In this document: positions 11,887 through 22,225 of the stretch, in pieces | Layout of the letters: every line of letters begins with the position of its first letter | Numbering within the stretch: position 1 is the stretch's first letter | From: Siphonodentalium dalli | Taxonomy: Eukaryota > Mollusca > Scaphopoda > Gadilida > Siphonodentaliidae | Direction of reading: 5' to 3' | Length of the DNA: 64,000 nucleotides | NCBI GenBank assembly: GCA_032622095.1 | Contig: CP136064.1 | Location: 45,585,573-45,649,572, forward strand | Position numbers and translations under genes: made by a program | Notes under the pieces: model-generated | The model's database searches: none | The model's input: only the letters and a program-made list of their open reading frames with translations | What the model was told of the DNA's origin: nothing

Positions 11887-12425
11887 GATAAATGTAGCAG
11901 TAGATAGATAATAGCATGTTGGGGATGGAATATAATTCAGATAGTTAGCCAGCGGAACTGAATCTATGCCATTATTTGCGGTGAATTGATGCCATGTCAC
12001 ACGTAAGAGGTAAATTTAACATAGAACAACGGTGAACTGATGCTATATTGCACTCATGTGGATAGAGTGAGTATTGTCTCAATTCTGAAGGAGAAACTAT
12101 TATATTCAAAATTGCTCTACGGATGAAATGTCGCATGAGCAGGTAGTCTGGAGAATTAGGTGCAACGGTATGTCATATCCAAGGCCCCTCGCGCATACAC
12201 ATATGGACATTTCCGCCTGTGGACCATGGGGAGAGTATGTCCACCGCCGCACTGTGGTGGTAATGGTATCATAGAGTGACACCCTGTTTGCCGTAGTATT
12301 CATCTAGCGAGGAGTCGTGGTTGTACCAAGGTGATCATGAGGCTATGATAAGGTGTACAGTCAGTTCATGGTAAAGATAATGATCGCTCCAATCACAGTT
12401 GCAGAATACACTATTGTCATATGGC
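11887..12425. other. gene-free stretch between two MITEs
   Basis: A minus-strand 65-codon frame (12106-12303) lacks acceptor and donor sites and any known domain. Nothing else could be supported. Confidence 0.4.
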
Positions 12426-12429
12426 TTAA

Positions 12430-12909
12430 ATGTACTCAATCCGATAAAACTCCTCTCAATTACTATTTCAATGGCTTTGGGGGTAAAAAATATTTGATTC
12501 GAGTCGAGGAAGTCACCCATCAAAGCTCAGATGTGTTAGATATCGATTTTAGAAATCTATTATTTTTCATTATCGGGAATACTTTCTGGACCAGAACTCA
12601 GTCAAAATTGCGTTATTATTACCTGTTGATTTTAGAGTTATCCATCCTTGTCTGTTTGAATTGTGTTTTGGTGTACACATCTCGCGCAGGTTACGAAACT
12701 GACGGCAATTATTAGTACTCATCTCGAGAAACTAACAAATTTCAAAAATCAATATCTAATAACTCTGAGCTTTGTTTGATGGGTTCCTCGACTCGAATCA
12801 AATATTGTTTACCCCCAAAGCCAAAGAAATAGTAATATAAGACCCTCTGATCGGATTGTTGTTGTTGGAATCTGTTGAGATGGGGACCCTCTGTTCGGAT
12901 TGAGTACCT
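12430..12909. mobile_element. 480-bp MITE, TTAA target site, copy 2
   Basis: Same family, length and orientation as 10793-11272, about 96-97% identical. Flanked by TTAA at 12426-12429 and 12910-12913. The ends are ATGTACTCAATCCGA and TCGGATTGAGTACCT. The high identity of two copies 1.16 kb apart points to recent mobility or local duplication. The flanks differ, so it was an independent insertion. Confidence 0.9.
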
Positions 12910-12913
12910 TTAA

Positions 12914-13338
12914 TGTTTCCCTGTCGTGTGCAGTTGTGTATATAGGGCGTCAAGTGGTGTCAGATTAGCAAAACCGCATGAGCTTGAACAACACAAAAAA
13001 TGTTGTTTGTTGAAACCTACGGCGTGTTGAGATGCCATCGATCATCGATCCTTTACTATAAGACTCAGGTCAGATTCATGAATTATCACAAGTATATATT
13101 GGCAATGACACATAGCCAAAATGAATACTTGTTAGTTTTTAGGACATATTTATGGCTGCAAGTAGACAAATCGTGTCCACCTGGGTGTTTGCATATTGAG
13201 TTATGCGACATTATAAGGCACAAAGTAGTGAGGACTCATTGAATATGAGCTTACTTGTTGTATAATGTGAAAAATATGACGTGGGGTCTAACTAGTGAAA
13301 GTAAATTCGCATTGCGATAATTTGAATGGGAACATGTC
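12914..13338. other. gene-free stretch
   Basis: One 80-codon plus-strand frame (13000-13242) has no recognisable feature, and no repeat was noticed. Confidence 0.35.
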
Positions 13339-13450
13339 TCTATTCCGAAGGTTCGCTATTCCGAAGGTTCACTATTCCGAAGGTTCAATATTCCGAAGGT
13401 TCGCTATTCCGAAGGTTCTATATTCCGAAGGTTCGCTATTCCGAAGGTTT
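13339..13450. repeat. 17-bp tandem repeat (TATTCCGAAGGTTCGC)
   Basis: Seven near-identical copies of 'TATTCCGAAGGTTCGC' (variants CAC/CAA/TA). It is related to the 'ACTAGTCCGAAGGTTC' repeat at 17421-17610. Confidence 0.9.
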
Positions 13451-13548
13451 TTGTTATTTTAAAGGTTAAATCTATATTCTAAAGTATTGAGAGGGTTCAC
13501 GAAGAATCTTTTTATGAAGGAAATAACTTAAAACATTGAAACAATAAA

Positions 13549-13640
13549 TTTGTATGGAATTTTAAGGCCCACTTAATTTTCGAGTCGTTGAAATTGTGCA
13601 TTTGTATTGAATGTTAAGGCCCACTTAATTTTCGAGTCGC
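13549..13640. repeat. two-copy direct repeat
   Basis: 'TTTGTAT(G/T)GAAT(T/G)TTAAGG' plus 'CCCACTTAATTTTCGAGTCG' occurs twice, about 58 bp apart. Confidence 0.75.
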
Positions 13641-13836
13641 CGACTATTTTTTTTATAGTGCCTTAATATCAGATTTTAATAACAATCTATGCCATAAAAT
13701 ATGATTAAAATACTATAGTTCATCACCATTTGAAACGTCTGTGTCAGAAGATACTCATAGAGAAATATAAAACCGCTTAAATCATAAAAAGATTCCCCCC
13801 GTTATGGCTCCCAGAATGCGACAGAATTCAACCTAA

Positions 13837-13908
13837 TGTATTTTCAATTGAAGGGGAATAACACTATCTTTAAAATATAGAGTTATTCCCCTCGATTGAA
13901 AATAATAC
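13837..13908. repeat. inverted repeat (hairpin)
   Basis: 'TGTATTTTCAATTGAAGGGG' pairs with 'CCCCTCGATTGAAAATAATA' across about 20 nt. It may be a tiny foldback element, but no target duplication was seen. Confidence 0.75.
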
Positions 13909-14036
13909 ACTTTGCGCAACAACATCAGATGATCCTTAAGTACAAAAAACACGTCGTTAACTCAACAAAAACAACACTTGTTGACGAGTGTACGATGGTG
14001 TGGCAAATTAACAAAACAATGTTACAACATTCGCGT

Positions 14037-14143
14037 TTATTCAATATATAAATAGCCACGTGTATGGGCAATGTGGCCTGACTTCGACCCGAACTTCTTG
14101 CCACAGGTGCTACACATAACTGACTTGTTCTCAGGCATCTCAT
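14037..14143 (-). CDS. candidate last exon, C2H2 zinc-finger protein
   Basis: On the minus strand a good acceptor (TTTATTTTTCAG) is followed by an open frame of 34 codons plus TAA. The frame starts two bases into a codon. It encodes a finger-like segment, MCSTCGKKFGSKSGHIAH, which fits C-x2-C-x12-H with the usual GKKF turn. The second zinc-binding His is absent: after the first His the chain reads TRGYLYIE and stops. The stop overlaps a possible polyadenylation signal (GAATAAAC). Such an exon would close a DNA-binding zinc-finger gene lying to the right, but I found no matching upstream exon. Alternatives are a pseudogene fragment or a chance match. The incomplete finger lowers confidence. 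Confidence 0.42.
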
Positions 14144-14259
14144 CTGAAAAATAAAATCACAAATCCTACGTAAGAGTATGTTTGTGACATTATTTCGTGT
14201 TATGTTATGGTCAAACATTTCTTACGGTCATTACACTCATTACAAAATGATGATGAACG

Positions 14260-14830
14260 ACCATTACTAGCGCTGAATTGGCCAGTCTCGTCGGTTTTTG
14301 TGATAAAGGTACCCATGTTCGTCTGCAGCCGACGGGATATTTTAGTGTTACACTGCTGGACAATTTATCAAAGGATAAGTTAGTTGATTACATTCTTTCA
14401 ATGTATAGCAGATCAAACAATTTAAAACAAAAAGCAACAGCTTAAAACCAAACGAATTTCCAGCAAAGATATTTAATTCTCGTTTAATTTGAGATTTGAT
14501 GAACCTGGGTACCTAATTATTACAATTTTTCCCAACCTGGGTACCTTTGTCACAATTTTCAGAATCTGGGTACCTTTATCACCATAAAAAAATTAGAGTG
14601 ACCAATTCAGCATTGATAGCACCAGTAGCAGATATATAACTTGACAACATGCTTTTTAACCAGACGAATTTCCAGCAAGGATATCTAAATCTTAATTTTG
14701 AAATTCGATTTTTTCCCAACCTGGGTACCGTTATCACAATTTCCCCCAAGCTGTGAACCTTTATCACATTTTCAGAAACTGGGTACCTTTATCACCAAAA
14801 AATGAGTAACCAATTCAGTATTAATAGCAC
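14260..14830. repeat. relic repeat with CCTGGGTACCTTTATCAC motifs
   Basis: Two roughly 209-bp direct copies (start near 14450 and 14660, 'GAATTTCCAGCAA(A/G)GATAT'), each with several 'CTGGGTACCTTTATCAC' motifs. An inverted 'GTGATAAAGGTACCCA' lies at 14301. This matches the better-preserved foldback at 16530-16955. Confidence 0.65.
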
Positions 14831-15753
14831 CAGTAGCCTATACATAACTTAACCACATGCATGCTTTACATCTAGTGTACACAGTTTAATTTATTACCCC
14901 AATTGAACAGTACCGTAGTTTGGCGATATATATAATCTTCAAGTCAAATCAGTTTATAGCGAAATTCCTGTAAATTAGGCTTGCACCTTGCCTATATCGA
15001 CGATTCAGACATAATTTGCTGAACTCCTTTTGAAAATTCGCTGTAAGCCGGTTGTCTCGTTTGGTATTCTCTATTTATTCAATCGATCCTGAACAAGTTC
15101 GTGGTAACTCATCACTTAATTGTGGTGCGTGTACACTCATCACTAATTAAAAAGCTACGATTCACAAAGTAAAATACATATTTTAAAAGTAGGGTTCAAT
15201 ATATTACCGACTAAATGTGCTTTATTTCAATAAACATAACACTAGTAACAATACTTTTGGTCCAAGCAGAGTAAAAGCATGAAAATAGAAAATGTTCGTG
15301 GAATACACCTTGTGACACATCGTGGAAAATCCTCCGACTGACGACTTTTGGTCAGAATGTTAGAGCAAACAAATGTGAGTTTGGACGCACATGAGGTATC
15401 AACTTGTTTGAAAAATAATGTAGCATATGCTCGTAGCTGCCAAAATACTATGAAATATGTCTTATCCTAGTTTATTACCTTTTTCTTCGTTTCTCTTTGT
15501 GTTTTCTGTCGCTTCCGCCATTTTGAATGCGTGTTACTCATCAACTCGAAACCACGTGATTCCCCATCGTGAACAAGGTAAACTGCATAAGTGACGTGAC
15601 GACGGGATTGTTCAAACGTTTCAAAATTTGGAATTGTCCATAAAATTAGTTGAATATTTTTGGTAAAATATTTGAGATCGTTTCAATAGTTTAATTTCCA
15701 AACCAGTATTTAGTGTACAATGGTTTTTTTAATTATTATTTCTACGAAGACTA
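14831..15753. other. gene-free stretch with a relic of the 38320 element
   Basis: 15345-15575 ('GGTCAGAATGTTAGA', 'GGTATCAACTTGTTTGAAAA', 'CGCCATTTTGAATGCGTG', 'CGTGATTCCCCA') matches 38594-38788, the right half of the 469-bp element. It is a partial copy in the same orientation. No gene is supported. Confidence 0.6.
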
Positions 15754-16330
15754 TACCTTACTCGTATTTAAATTCGCGCAGTACTATGTTTCGCGCACCA
15801 TTATCCAATGCCATGCAAGCGACGTACATATCATGGTAATATCAACGATGTTGAAATGCTTGTAAGAATTATATATATTCTAGATTGCATGTACTTGAAA
15901 GCACGTCCTTCTATTCACCATTCTGGCATGACATCGTTACCAGATATACCGTCTGCGTTAGTTATTTCATCACAACCCGCAGCCAAGTGTTGATTTTTCT
16001 CGATTGTTGTTTTCTGTTTTTGAGTTCAATTCATTGATGGCCATGCAGTCCATATCTATTTCAATATCAGAATAATTATTTGGAGCATATAAACATCCAC
16101 CATTGCAACAAAACAGATATGATATACAGAATTTAAATCGGCTGTGGTCGTGTAATATACACATGTGTCTTCAGAAACGATTAAGAAATGAAACTGTCAT
16201 CAGATCCACGACTTTTACGAAATATGTCTGTCAGTTTTGAATTCGCGCAGTTAGGTGCGCGAATTCAAAGTGCGCGAATTCAAGACTGAGCGAAAAATAA
16301 TACTGCGCGAATTTAAATACGAGTAAGGTA
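15754..16330. mobile_element. 577-bp MITE with 30-bp perfect terminal inverted repeats
   Basis: The first 30 bases (15754-15783) and the reverse complement of 16301-16330 are identical. They begin TACCTTACTCGTATTTAAAT and continue TCGCGCAGTA. If the outer TA is a target duplication, the element is 15756-16328, as expected for a Tc1/mariner-type insertion (inference). Extra inverted motifs 'GCGCGAATTCAA' occur inside the right end. Short frames inside show no transposase features. Confidence 0.82.
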
Positions 16331-16479
16331 GTAAATTTAAATGGTCATGCATTGGAATTCAAACTCAGTTTCGAGGGAGTCCCTTGGACATTTCGGCACC
16401 TGCTAACTTTCGGACCAACGAAAATACCGGTGATGAATAGAAATGTATTCTTTATTTCAATAAAATGTTATAATGTAAC

Positions 16480-16960
16480 ACATGATACTACGGAAGCACA
16501 GTAGCGCCACAAATAAAAATAATAATTACGGCGATATAACGCCCTAATACGGCTGAATAGGTCACTCTCATCGGTTTTCTGTGATAAAGTTACCCAGGTT
16601 CCTAATTTTGTGATAAAGTTACCCAGGTTGGTGAGAATTGTGATAAAGTTACCCAGGTTAAGCAAATCTCACAATATCAACTCGATTTAAAAGTGACAGA
16701 GGGAAATATTGTTCAGTTTTGGCAAGTAATAGCCCTTATCAAGCATAAATTAAGACATATTAGTACTGTAGTTCGTCATTTTGATCACAAAAATCAATAA
16801 TTTGTTGCTAAACATGAACTATTATTAACCTGGGTAACTTTATTACATTCTTCTCCAACCTGGGTAACGTTATCACAATTTCAGGAACCTGGGTAACTTT
16901 ATCACAGAAAACCGGTGAGAGTGACCTATTCAGCCCTAATATGGCGTTTAAACGCCCTAA
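16480..16960. mobile_element. foldback element with triple GATAAAGTTACCCAGG arms
   Basis: The left arm (about 16540-16660) holds three copies of 'GTGATAAAGTTACCCAGGTT'. The right arm (about 16822-16955) holds three inverted copies. The outer parts 'CTGAATAGGTCACTCTCATC' and 'GAGAGTGACCTATTCAG' also pair. The left flank (16486-16540, 'GAAGCACAGTAGCGCCAC') recurs inverted at 22060-22108. No coding capacity. Confidence 0.82.
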
Positions 16961-17200
16961 TACGGCGTTTAAACACCCTAATTACGGCGTTTAAACGCCC
17001 TAATACGGCGTTATAACGCATAGCGGCTAGCATCACCCAATTCACCCTCTGTGGACCTCATTCTTTTCAGACATTGATCAAATATGGAGAACTATCTTCA
17101 GAATGAGGTCCCTAGAGGGTGAATTTGGTGATGCTAGCCCGCTATGCGGGGTAGCATCACTAAATTCACCCTCTGTGGACCTCATTCTGCACATGTCAGG
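16935..17200. repeat. TTTAAACGCCCTAATACGGCG repeats and nested palindrome
   Basis: 'GCGTTTAAACGCCCTAATAC' recurs about four times (16940-17020). It is followed by an inverted pair, 'GGCTAGCATCACCCAATTCA' (17031 on) against 'GAATTTGGTGATGCTAGC' (17120-17138), and then a third, direct copy at 17150-17190. The open frame across it arises from the repeat. A related GCGTTTAAACG cluster is at 21972-22070. Confidence 0.75.
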
Positions 17201-17420
17201 CACCTTATTTCCAGTCCTGGGTGGTATCAGTAGGGGCTATAATTTGCCCAACTATACACCATACTTCTTGAATCATCAACGCAGTTTAATCATATTGTAT
17301 ATGGAAATTAGGTTGTAAATTGTGGCAATTTTTTTATTTCTTACATATATAAGATGTCTGTGGTAACAGACCAGAAATCAAGGCTTCTCGTGCAGTGCTG
17401 ATGGTGCGGATACCGGGTAG

Positions 17421-17612
17421 GGTTCACTAGTCCGAATGTCAACTAGTCCGAAGGTTCACTAGTCCGAAAATACGGAAAAAAGGGTCCACTAGTCCGAAAA
17501 TACGAAAAAAGGTCCACTAGTCCGAAAATACGAAAAAAGGTCCACTAGTCCGAAGGTTCAGTAGTCCGAAGGTTTTGTATTCCGACGATATACACTTGTC
17601 CGAACATGACCA
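17421..17612. repeat. ACTAGTCCGAA tandem repeat
   Basis: About ten copies of 'CACTAGTCCGAA' separated by GGTT or by 'AATACGAAAAAAGGTC'. It is a relative of the 17-bp repeat at 13339. Confidence 0.88.
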
Positions 17613-18480
17613 AATAAAGTGTGGTCAGGGGCGTGGTGGGGCCGGGCCTGAATGGGCACGTGCCTCCCTTTGCGAATTATGAGTGCAAATATAGTATGCA
17701 TTTTCCAGGTTTAGAAATTAGAATTACAGGGCCACTAAACTCGGTCACGTGATGGGTAACGAAACACTCATAACAAATCGCTAATTCTCGCTTCCGATGC
17801 TAATTTCTCGAAAACAACAAATATTCTTGTTGTGCCATATTAGCGAAAGAAGAACTATATAATTCTTGTGTCCATTGAACAAAACCGCTTTTAGAAATAT
17901 AGTCCCTTATAAAGCTGATGCCTCGCACAAATTTCAATCTCTTACTTTTCACCAATTTTCGCGCTGTTGGATTTTATTGATAGCGCCAGCACATTTATCC
18001 CAATTTCACCAGTAAGAAGCATCAGAGCTTTATTTAGAGCATTTGTCCATCCGGTATCATAGGCAAAAATTAAGAAACATATTCCTGCATGGTTTTCAAA
18101 AGATATCTTGAAATTTTGCGCACCTATCCACTCTCTGTGTCTTCCGATTCAATATTGGTAACGCTCGGACAACAGACGAGGCATGATAACGCCCACACAG
18201 TAATATCAAACGGCTATATTCATATGGAACAAAGCCGAGAACGCCTACGAGCAATGAACAATTATACCACCGGACAATATTGCAGGGATAGTCCTATATA
18301 TGGAAGCGGATTTCTTTACGATCTATTATTTATTTACATTAGAAACAAGGAACGAATTCCCCCGTTACATACAAAAATAATGTGTGGAACATGTCATTAT
18401 TAGAGCTGTGGGAAACCAGTTGTATTATAATGCAATCCAAACCTAATTGTGTCCAGAAAAGAAAAAAAAACGTGTTATGG
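17613..18480. other. gene-free stretch
   Basis: A 104-codon plus-strand frame (18089-18403) is the only long frame. It has no signal peptide, domain or splice context. 'GGGCCACTAAACTCGGTCAC' (17730) recurs inverted at 21570-21598, so part of this stretch is a dispersed repeat. Confidence 0.4.
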
Positions 18481-18481
18481 A

Positions 18482-18527
18482 CCCCCCCCCCCCCCCCTCC
18501 CCCCCCCCCCCCCCCCCCCCCCCCCCC
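18482..18527. repeat. poly-C tract
   Basis: About 45 C broken by a single T. It creates artificial poly-Pro/poly-Gly frames on both strands. Confidence 0.95.
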
Positions 18528-19361
18528 GCATACACGCACAAATATCCAATCCAGTGATCGATATTTTTTATGCATTGATCATTCGAAATATTTGACATTC
18601 GGGGTATTCGAAAGAATATCAGAGTTTTTATATAATTCTGGACCAAAGGAATTCATATTTCGAAACACTGTAGCCAGGTCTGGCACATCCTGAATTGAAT
18701 AAGTATAGTTATATTTATCGATAAGAGTTGAAGGTGGATATCGTGATGATGCCAGTCGTGTCATGGTAAGGAAGTCAATTAGCACTCACATTTGTGTATA
18801 TATTGCAGTGGTATTTCCTACTGAAGGTCACGTAAGGCCCTTACACACGGGTTGCCGCACGTTTTTCTGTGGCAACTGTGCTTCTACGATTACGGCGTTT
18901 TCTGCTTACTTGTATGTTTCCATTGATATCATGGTTTCATTGTTATTCGTGAATTTTTGTGTAAAATGACTGCATGGTGAAGCGATCCACAATCACAGTC
19001 CAAAACTGACCTGGACTGAAAACTGCTCTGATTCCAGTGTCTTCGTTGTACACCGTCACTGCAAATGGCGGAATTTACAGAACAACCGCAGAGAAAACGC
19101 CCGATATGCGCGGCACCGCACCGCCGGATTAGGACAGCGATGTAATCCTGCGGCAACGTTTTCTGCGATGTCGCCGTCGTGTGTAAAGCACTCTTTGCAT
19201 ATATATAGTGTGTTCTTAGTCGGTGTATCGCGCGGCATGACGCGCCGCAAACTCGATTACTGAATAAAATAAGCTTTCGCTAAGGCTGCACATGCATGCA
19301 GAATTGTATATATATGGATAAAGTTCATTTGCTGTCGTATTGTTGAGATGAAACATGGCTT
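18528..19361. other. gene-free stretch, possible decayed TIR element
   Basis: 'GGCCCTTACACACG' at about 18837 and 'CGTGTGTAAAGCACT' at 19179-19193 are loosely complementary. They could be ends of a decayed DNA transposon, but only about 11 of 15 end positions match. Frames between them (GC-rich, up to 75 codons) are unconvincing. Confidence 0.35.
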
Positions 19362-19490
19362 GAGTCGCGACCATATTGAATTCATCCAGCCCCCATTCCG
19401 CGGTTTAAGTGCTACATGTCAAAGTTATTTGACCTGTAGCACTTAAACCACGGAACGGGGGCTAGATTAATCAAATATGGCCGCGACCCA
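19362..19490. mobile_element. 129-bp foldback (hairpin) element
   Basis: Arms of about 60 bp, with 'GAGTCGCGACCATATT' outermost and 'GCGGTTTAAGTGCTACATGT' inside, pair with the reverse complement across a loop of a few bases. Mismatches are few. It looks like a minimal MITE; no target duplication was identified. Confidence 0.8.
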
Positions 19491-19871
19491 GTGATTTCAC
19501 TTACTGGGGTGCGCAATGATGCATTTTACCCATAAATAGTGAATTATGCATTGTCCAATGTAACTATACCACTTGAATATAACTAATGGTTGAACTTATG
19601 ATTCGCCATACCTGATAATACTTTGTCTTATTAATTAGGTATGACATTTTCATGATTTTTGTCGAGAACGGCTTTATCGAAATATGTGAATGTTGCTTAA
19701 ATTTGCCCTTAAACCGAGTAATATCATTTTATCACACATCCCAGTAATATGGTCTTGCAACATGCAACAATTTATCTACTTCACTACTAAATAACGTGCA
19801 GATATCGATTTTGGTGACGTCACTCCTATAAAAGATTTGTCAGTTACTAAGAGCCGATCTATTTAATAATT

Positions 19872-20000
19872 AGGATATTACTTGCTTGGTTTGATAGTAC
19901 AGTCCTGATATCAGCCATCGACAACATCACTTCAGCCTTCGACCTTCGGTTACCTCTGGCTGATATCGGGCCTAATATCAAACCAACCAAGTAATATCCT
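19872..20000. mobile_element. 129-bp foldback element
   Basis: The 25-base left end 'AGGATATTACTTGCTTGGTT'+TGATA pairs with the right end at 19976-20000. A second pair, 'TGATATCAGCC' and 'GGCTGATATC', lies inside. Confidence 0.75.
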
Positions 20001-20420
20001 CTAAATATTCCCTGGTGGATAAGCATCGCATTTGCATTGAGAAGTGTATGATATGTACACCAATAATGTACTGATATTTCAAGCTCTCTTCTGACATTTG
20101 ATTATCACTAGGATAGTATCGGTAATTGAATTGGAATGAAGCTTCATCAAATATACATGCACGAGTACCTCAAAATGTGTAAAAAAAAATAGTCCCCATG
20201 CAGTACTGTACATATATGGGTAGGCCTATGACTATACGCACATATTTGGGTTCCTAATTCAGAAGCATATATATAGTTATGCATGTTGTTAATGATAAAC
20301 ACATTACTGGGCATATAATCTAGAATTTATAACAAAGAATGATTGTGTAACTTAATAAGACACTTTAATCAGTTATGTAAATAACTGTCGATCGTTCGAT
20401 AACATGCATGATTATGACAC
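20001..20420. other. gene-free stretch
   Basis: No repeat or exon could be supported, apart from being a possible 3' flank of the next feature. Confidence 0.35.
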
Positions 20421-20560
20421 TGGCAACGTTTCATTCCATTTATTCGCTTCCCAAGAGTTTCCTGAGTAGAATGTTCGTAGAACACCACACACTTCTTTTG
20501 AGAATTTGGTAGTGATCGATGACTCTGTCGTGTTCTGGAGATTGCGACATTTATAACCTG
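20415..20560 (-). CDS. weak candidate terminal exon, unknown protein
   Basis: On the minus strand an acceptor-like TTTATATTTCCACAG ends at about 20561. It is followed by a frame reading YKCRNLQNTTESSITTKF and later YSGNSWEANKWNETLPVS, then TAA (about 20412). The composition is protein-like, but a second frame is also open over the same stretch and I recognise neither. No partner exon was found. It could be chance. It is listed because acceptor, frame and stop coincide. Confidence 0.25.
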
Positions 20561-20600
20561 TGGAAATATAAAAATCATTCTCAAGTAAGAAAATAGTCAA

Positions 20601-21690
20601 CTCATTATATCTACTGGCTAAAATGGATCGATGTATATAGAAACTGGTGTGAAAATGTGAATATCCGTGTATGTGACGTGAGCGTTACCTGCAGTACGAG
20701 CGTTACCTATTTTATATAAATAGGTCTAAAACAAACAATTGTTAACAATTTGCCAACAAGTGCATATTAAAACTATTCCAGAGAAATGTTGTTTCTCGTG
20801 CACTATTTAAATGAAAGTTTAACTGCTATACGTCGACAATAGGCAAGTTAAACTAGTTGGGAAGGCATCACGAAGAACTCAAAACATCTAATGGAAATTT
20901 ATCTAATCCTTTTATTTTATTTATTTACTCCGCCTTCTTTTGCGGTGGGTATACTAGTGGATAATTGAACACTAAAACTATACACTAATCTTAACATAAC
21001 TTAATTAACTGGATGTTAATTCTGATTTTTTTGTTCATCTTAGCTAAACAAAATATATAATTAGATATTTAATTTAAAAAAAACAACGCAATATCATATA
21101 TGTTCACTTATTGATAATATATTAGGCATGCACCCTTCCATTACTGCGGGGACCTAAATCAATGCAAACATATATCCAGTAATCCTCTATTAAATATCTT
21201 ATCCCGAAGCCAGTAAGATAATCCTCTTACTTTCCGGATCAGAAATCACGTAATTTTAGTTAGGCTTCATGATCCTCTAAGTATCACTATGCCACTAAGC
21301 AAACAAACCCATCAGATTTCGGAAATTAATTATAAAAAACAAATTGCAAAGTAACATCTAACATGACCATTTAGTGGTAGCAATCCATTTTATCAGTCAA
21401 TAAATCATGTAGACCTACTATATATGGCATTACTGCGGGGAACTACGCGAATTGAGTTACATACGGAGACCTACGCAAATCTAGGGACATACTGCATAAC
21501 GCGTCACCGGTCTCAGTACTTACTTTGAGGTGATAATTCCGTCGGCCATTTGTACACTAAAAATAGTAACCACGTGACCGAGTTTGGTGGCCCTGAATTA
21601 TATAAAATATTTTCTGGCCAATGTGTGAAATGGACACTACCCATGTTGTATATATAATATTCAGTAAAACACCACTGACTACCACTATGG
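20601..21690. other. gene-free AT-rich stretch
   Basis: No exon or clear repeat was seen. The region around 21565-21600 is the inverted partner of 17727-17752 (dispersed repeat). Confidence 0.35.
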
Positions 21691-21692
21691 GA

Positions 21693-21971
21693 TAATGGGA
21701 GCCATTTTGGATTACTGGACGCGACCAAAAGGGGGGACGTTCTCATCTATATATGCATTGAGATGAACAAGTATATGCAAGTTGGTGATGATCTGATGAT
21801 ATATAATGTGACCTGCAGCCTGCGCGGAAGGAATTGCTGAAGAAATCCAACGATTTGCTAAAGAATTCCAAATTGGCTGCCACGGCGGCCATTCTGGATT
21901 GACGGAACACGACCAAAGGGACGTTCTCTTCTTGGCATTGAGATGAACAAGTATATGAAATTCGGTGATGA
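21693..21971. repeat. direct repeat of ~190 bp
   Basis: 'GCCATTTTGGATTACTGGAC'-'CATTGAGATGAACAAGTATA'-'GGTGATGAT' (21700-21795) recurs, diverged, at 21886-21972. Confidence 0.7.
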
Positions 21972-22225
21972 TTAAACGCCGTAATTAGGGCGTTATATTG
22001 CCGTAATTAGGGCATTTAAACGCCGTTACGTTTAAACGCCGTATTACGGGGTTATAACGCCCTAATTATTATTTTATTTGTGGCGCTACTGTGCTTCCGT
22101 ATGATACCGATGTTGGTGAACTTAACTATGACTAACCATAACCATACACACCACGATACGATAAACTGCGGCCCCGAACTGCTTACTAAGCGATATAGAT
22201 TGTACATCTTCACTTTGAGCATGAA

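Noticed and set aside
12106-12303. Possible thrombospondin-type or other extracellular exon (GPWGEY-like phrase in one frame)
   Set aside because: No paired cysteine pattern, no acceptor or donor in the right phase.
10770-12715. Frames of 102 and 120 codons, similar to each other (shared RVEEVTHQSSD)
   Set aside because: They lie in the two 480-bp MITE copies and use inverted-arm sequence. They have no transposase motif, and their conservation follows from the recent duplication of the element.
18339-18693. Poly-Pro and poly-Gly proteins
   Set aside because: Produced by the poly-C tract; no splice or start context.
18837-19193. TIR transposon with GGCCCTTACACACG ends
   Set aside because: End match is too imperfect and no target duplication was found; kept only as a note in the gene-free entry.
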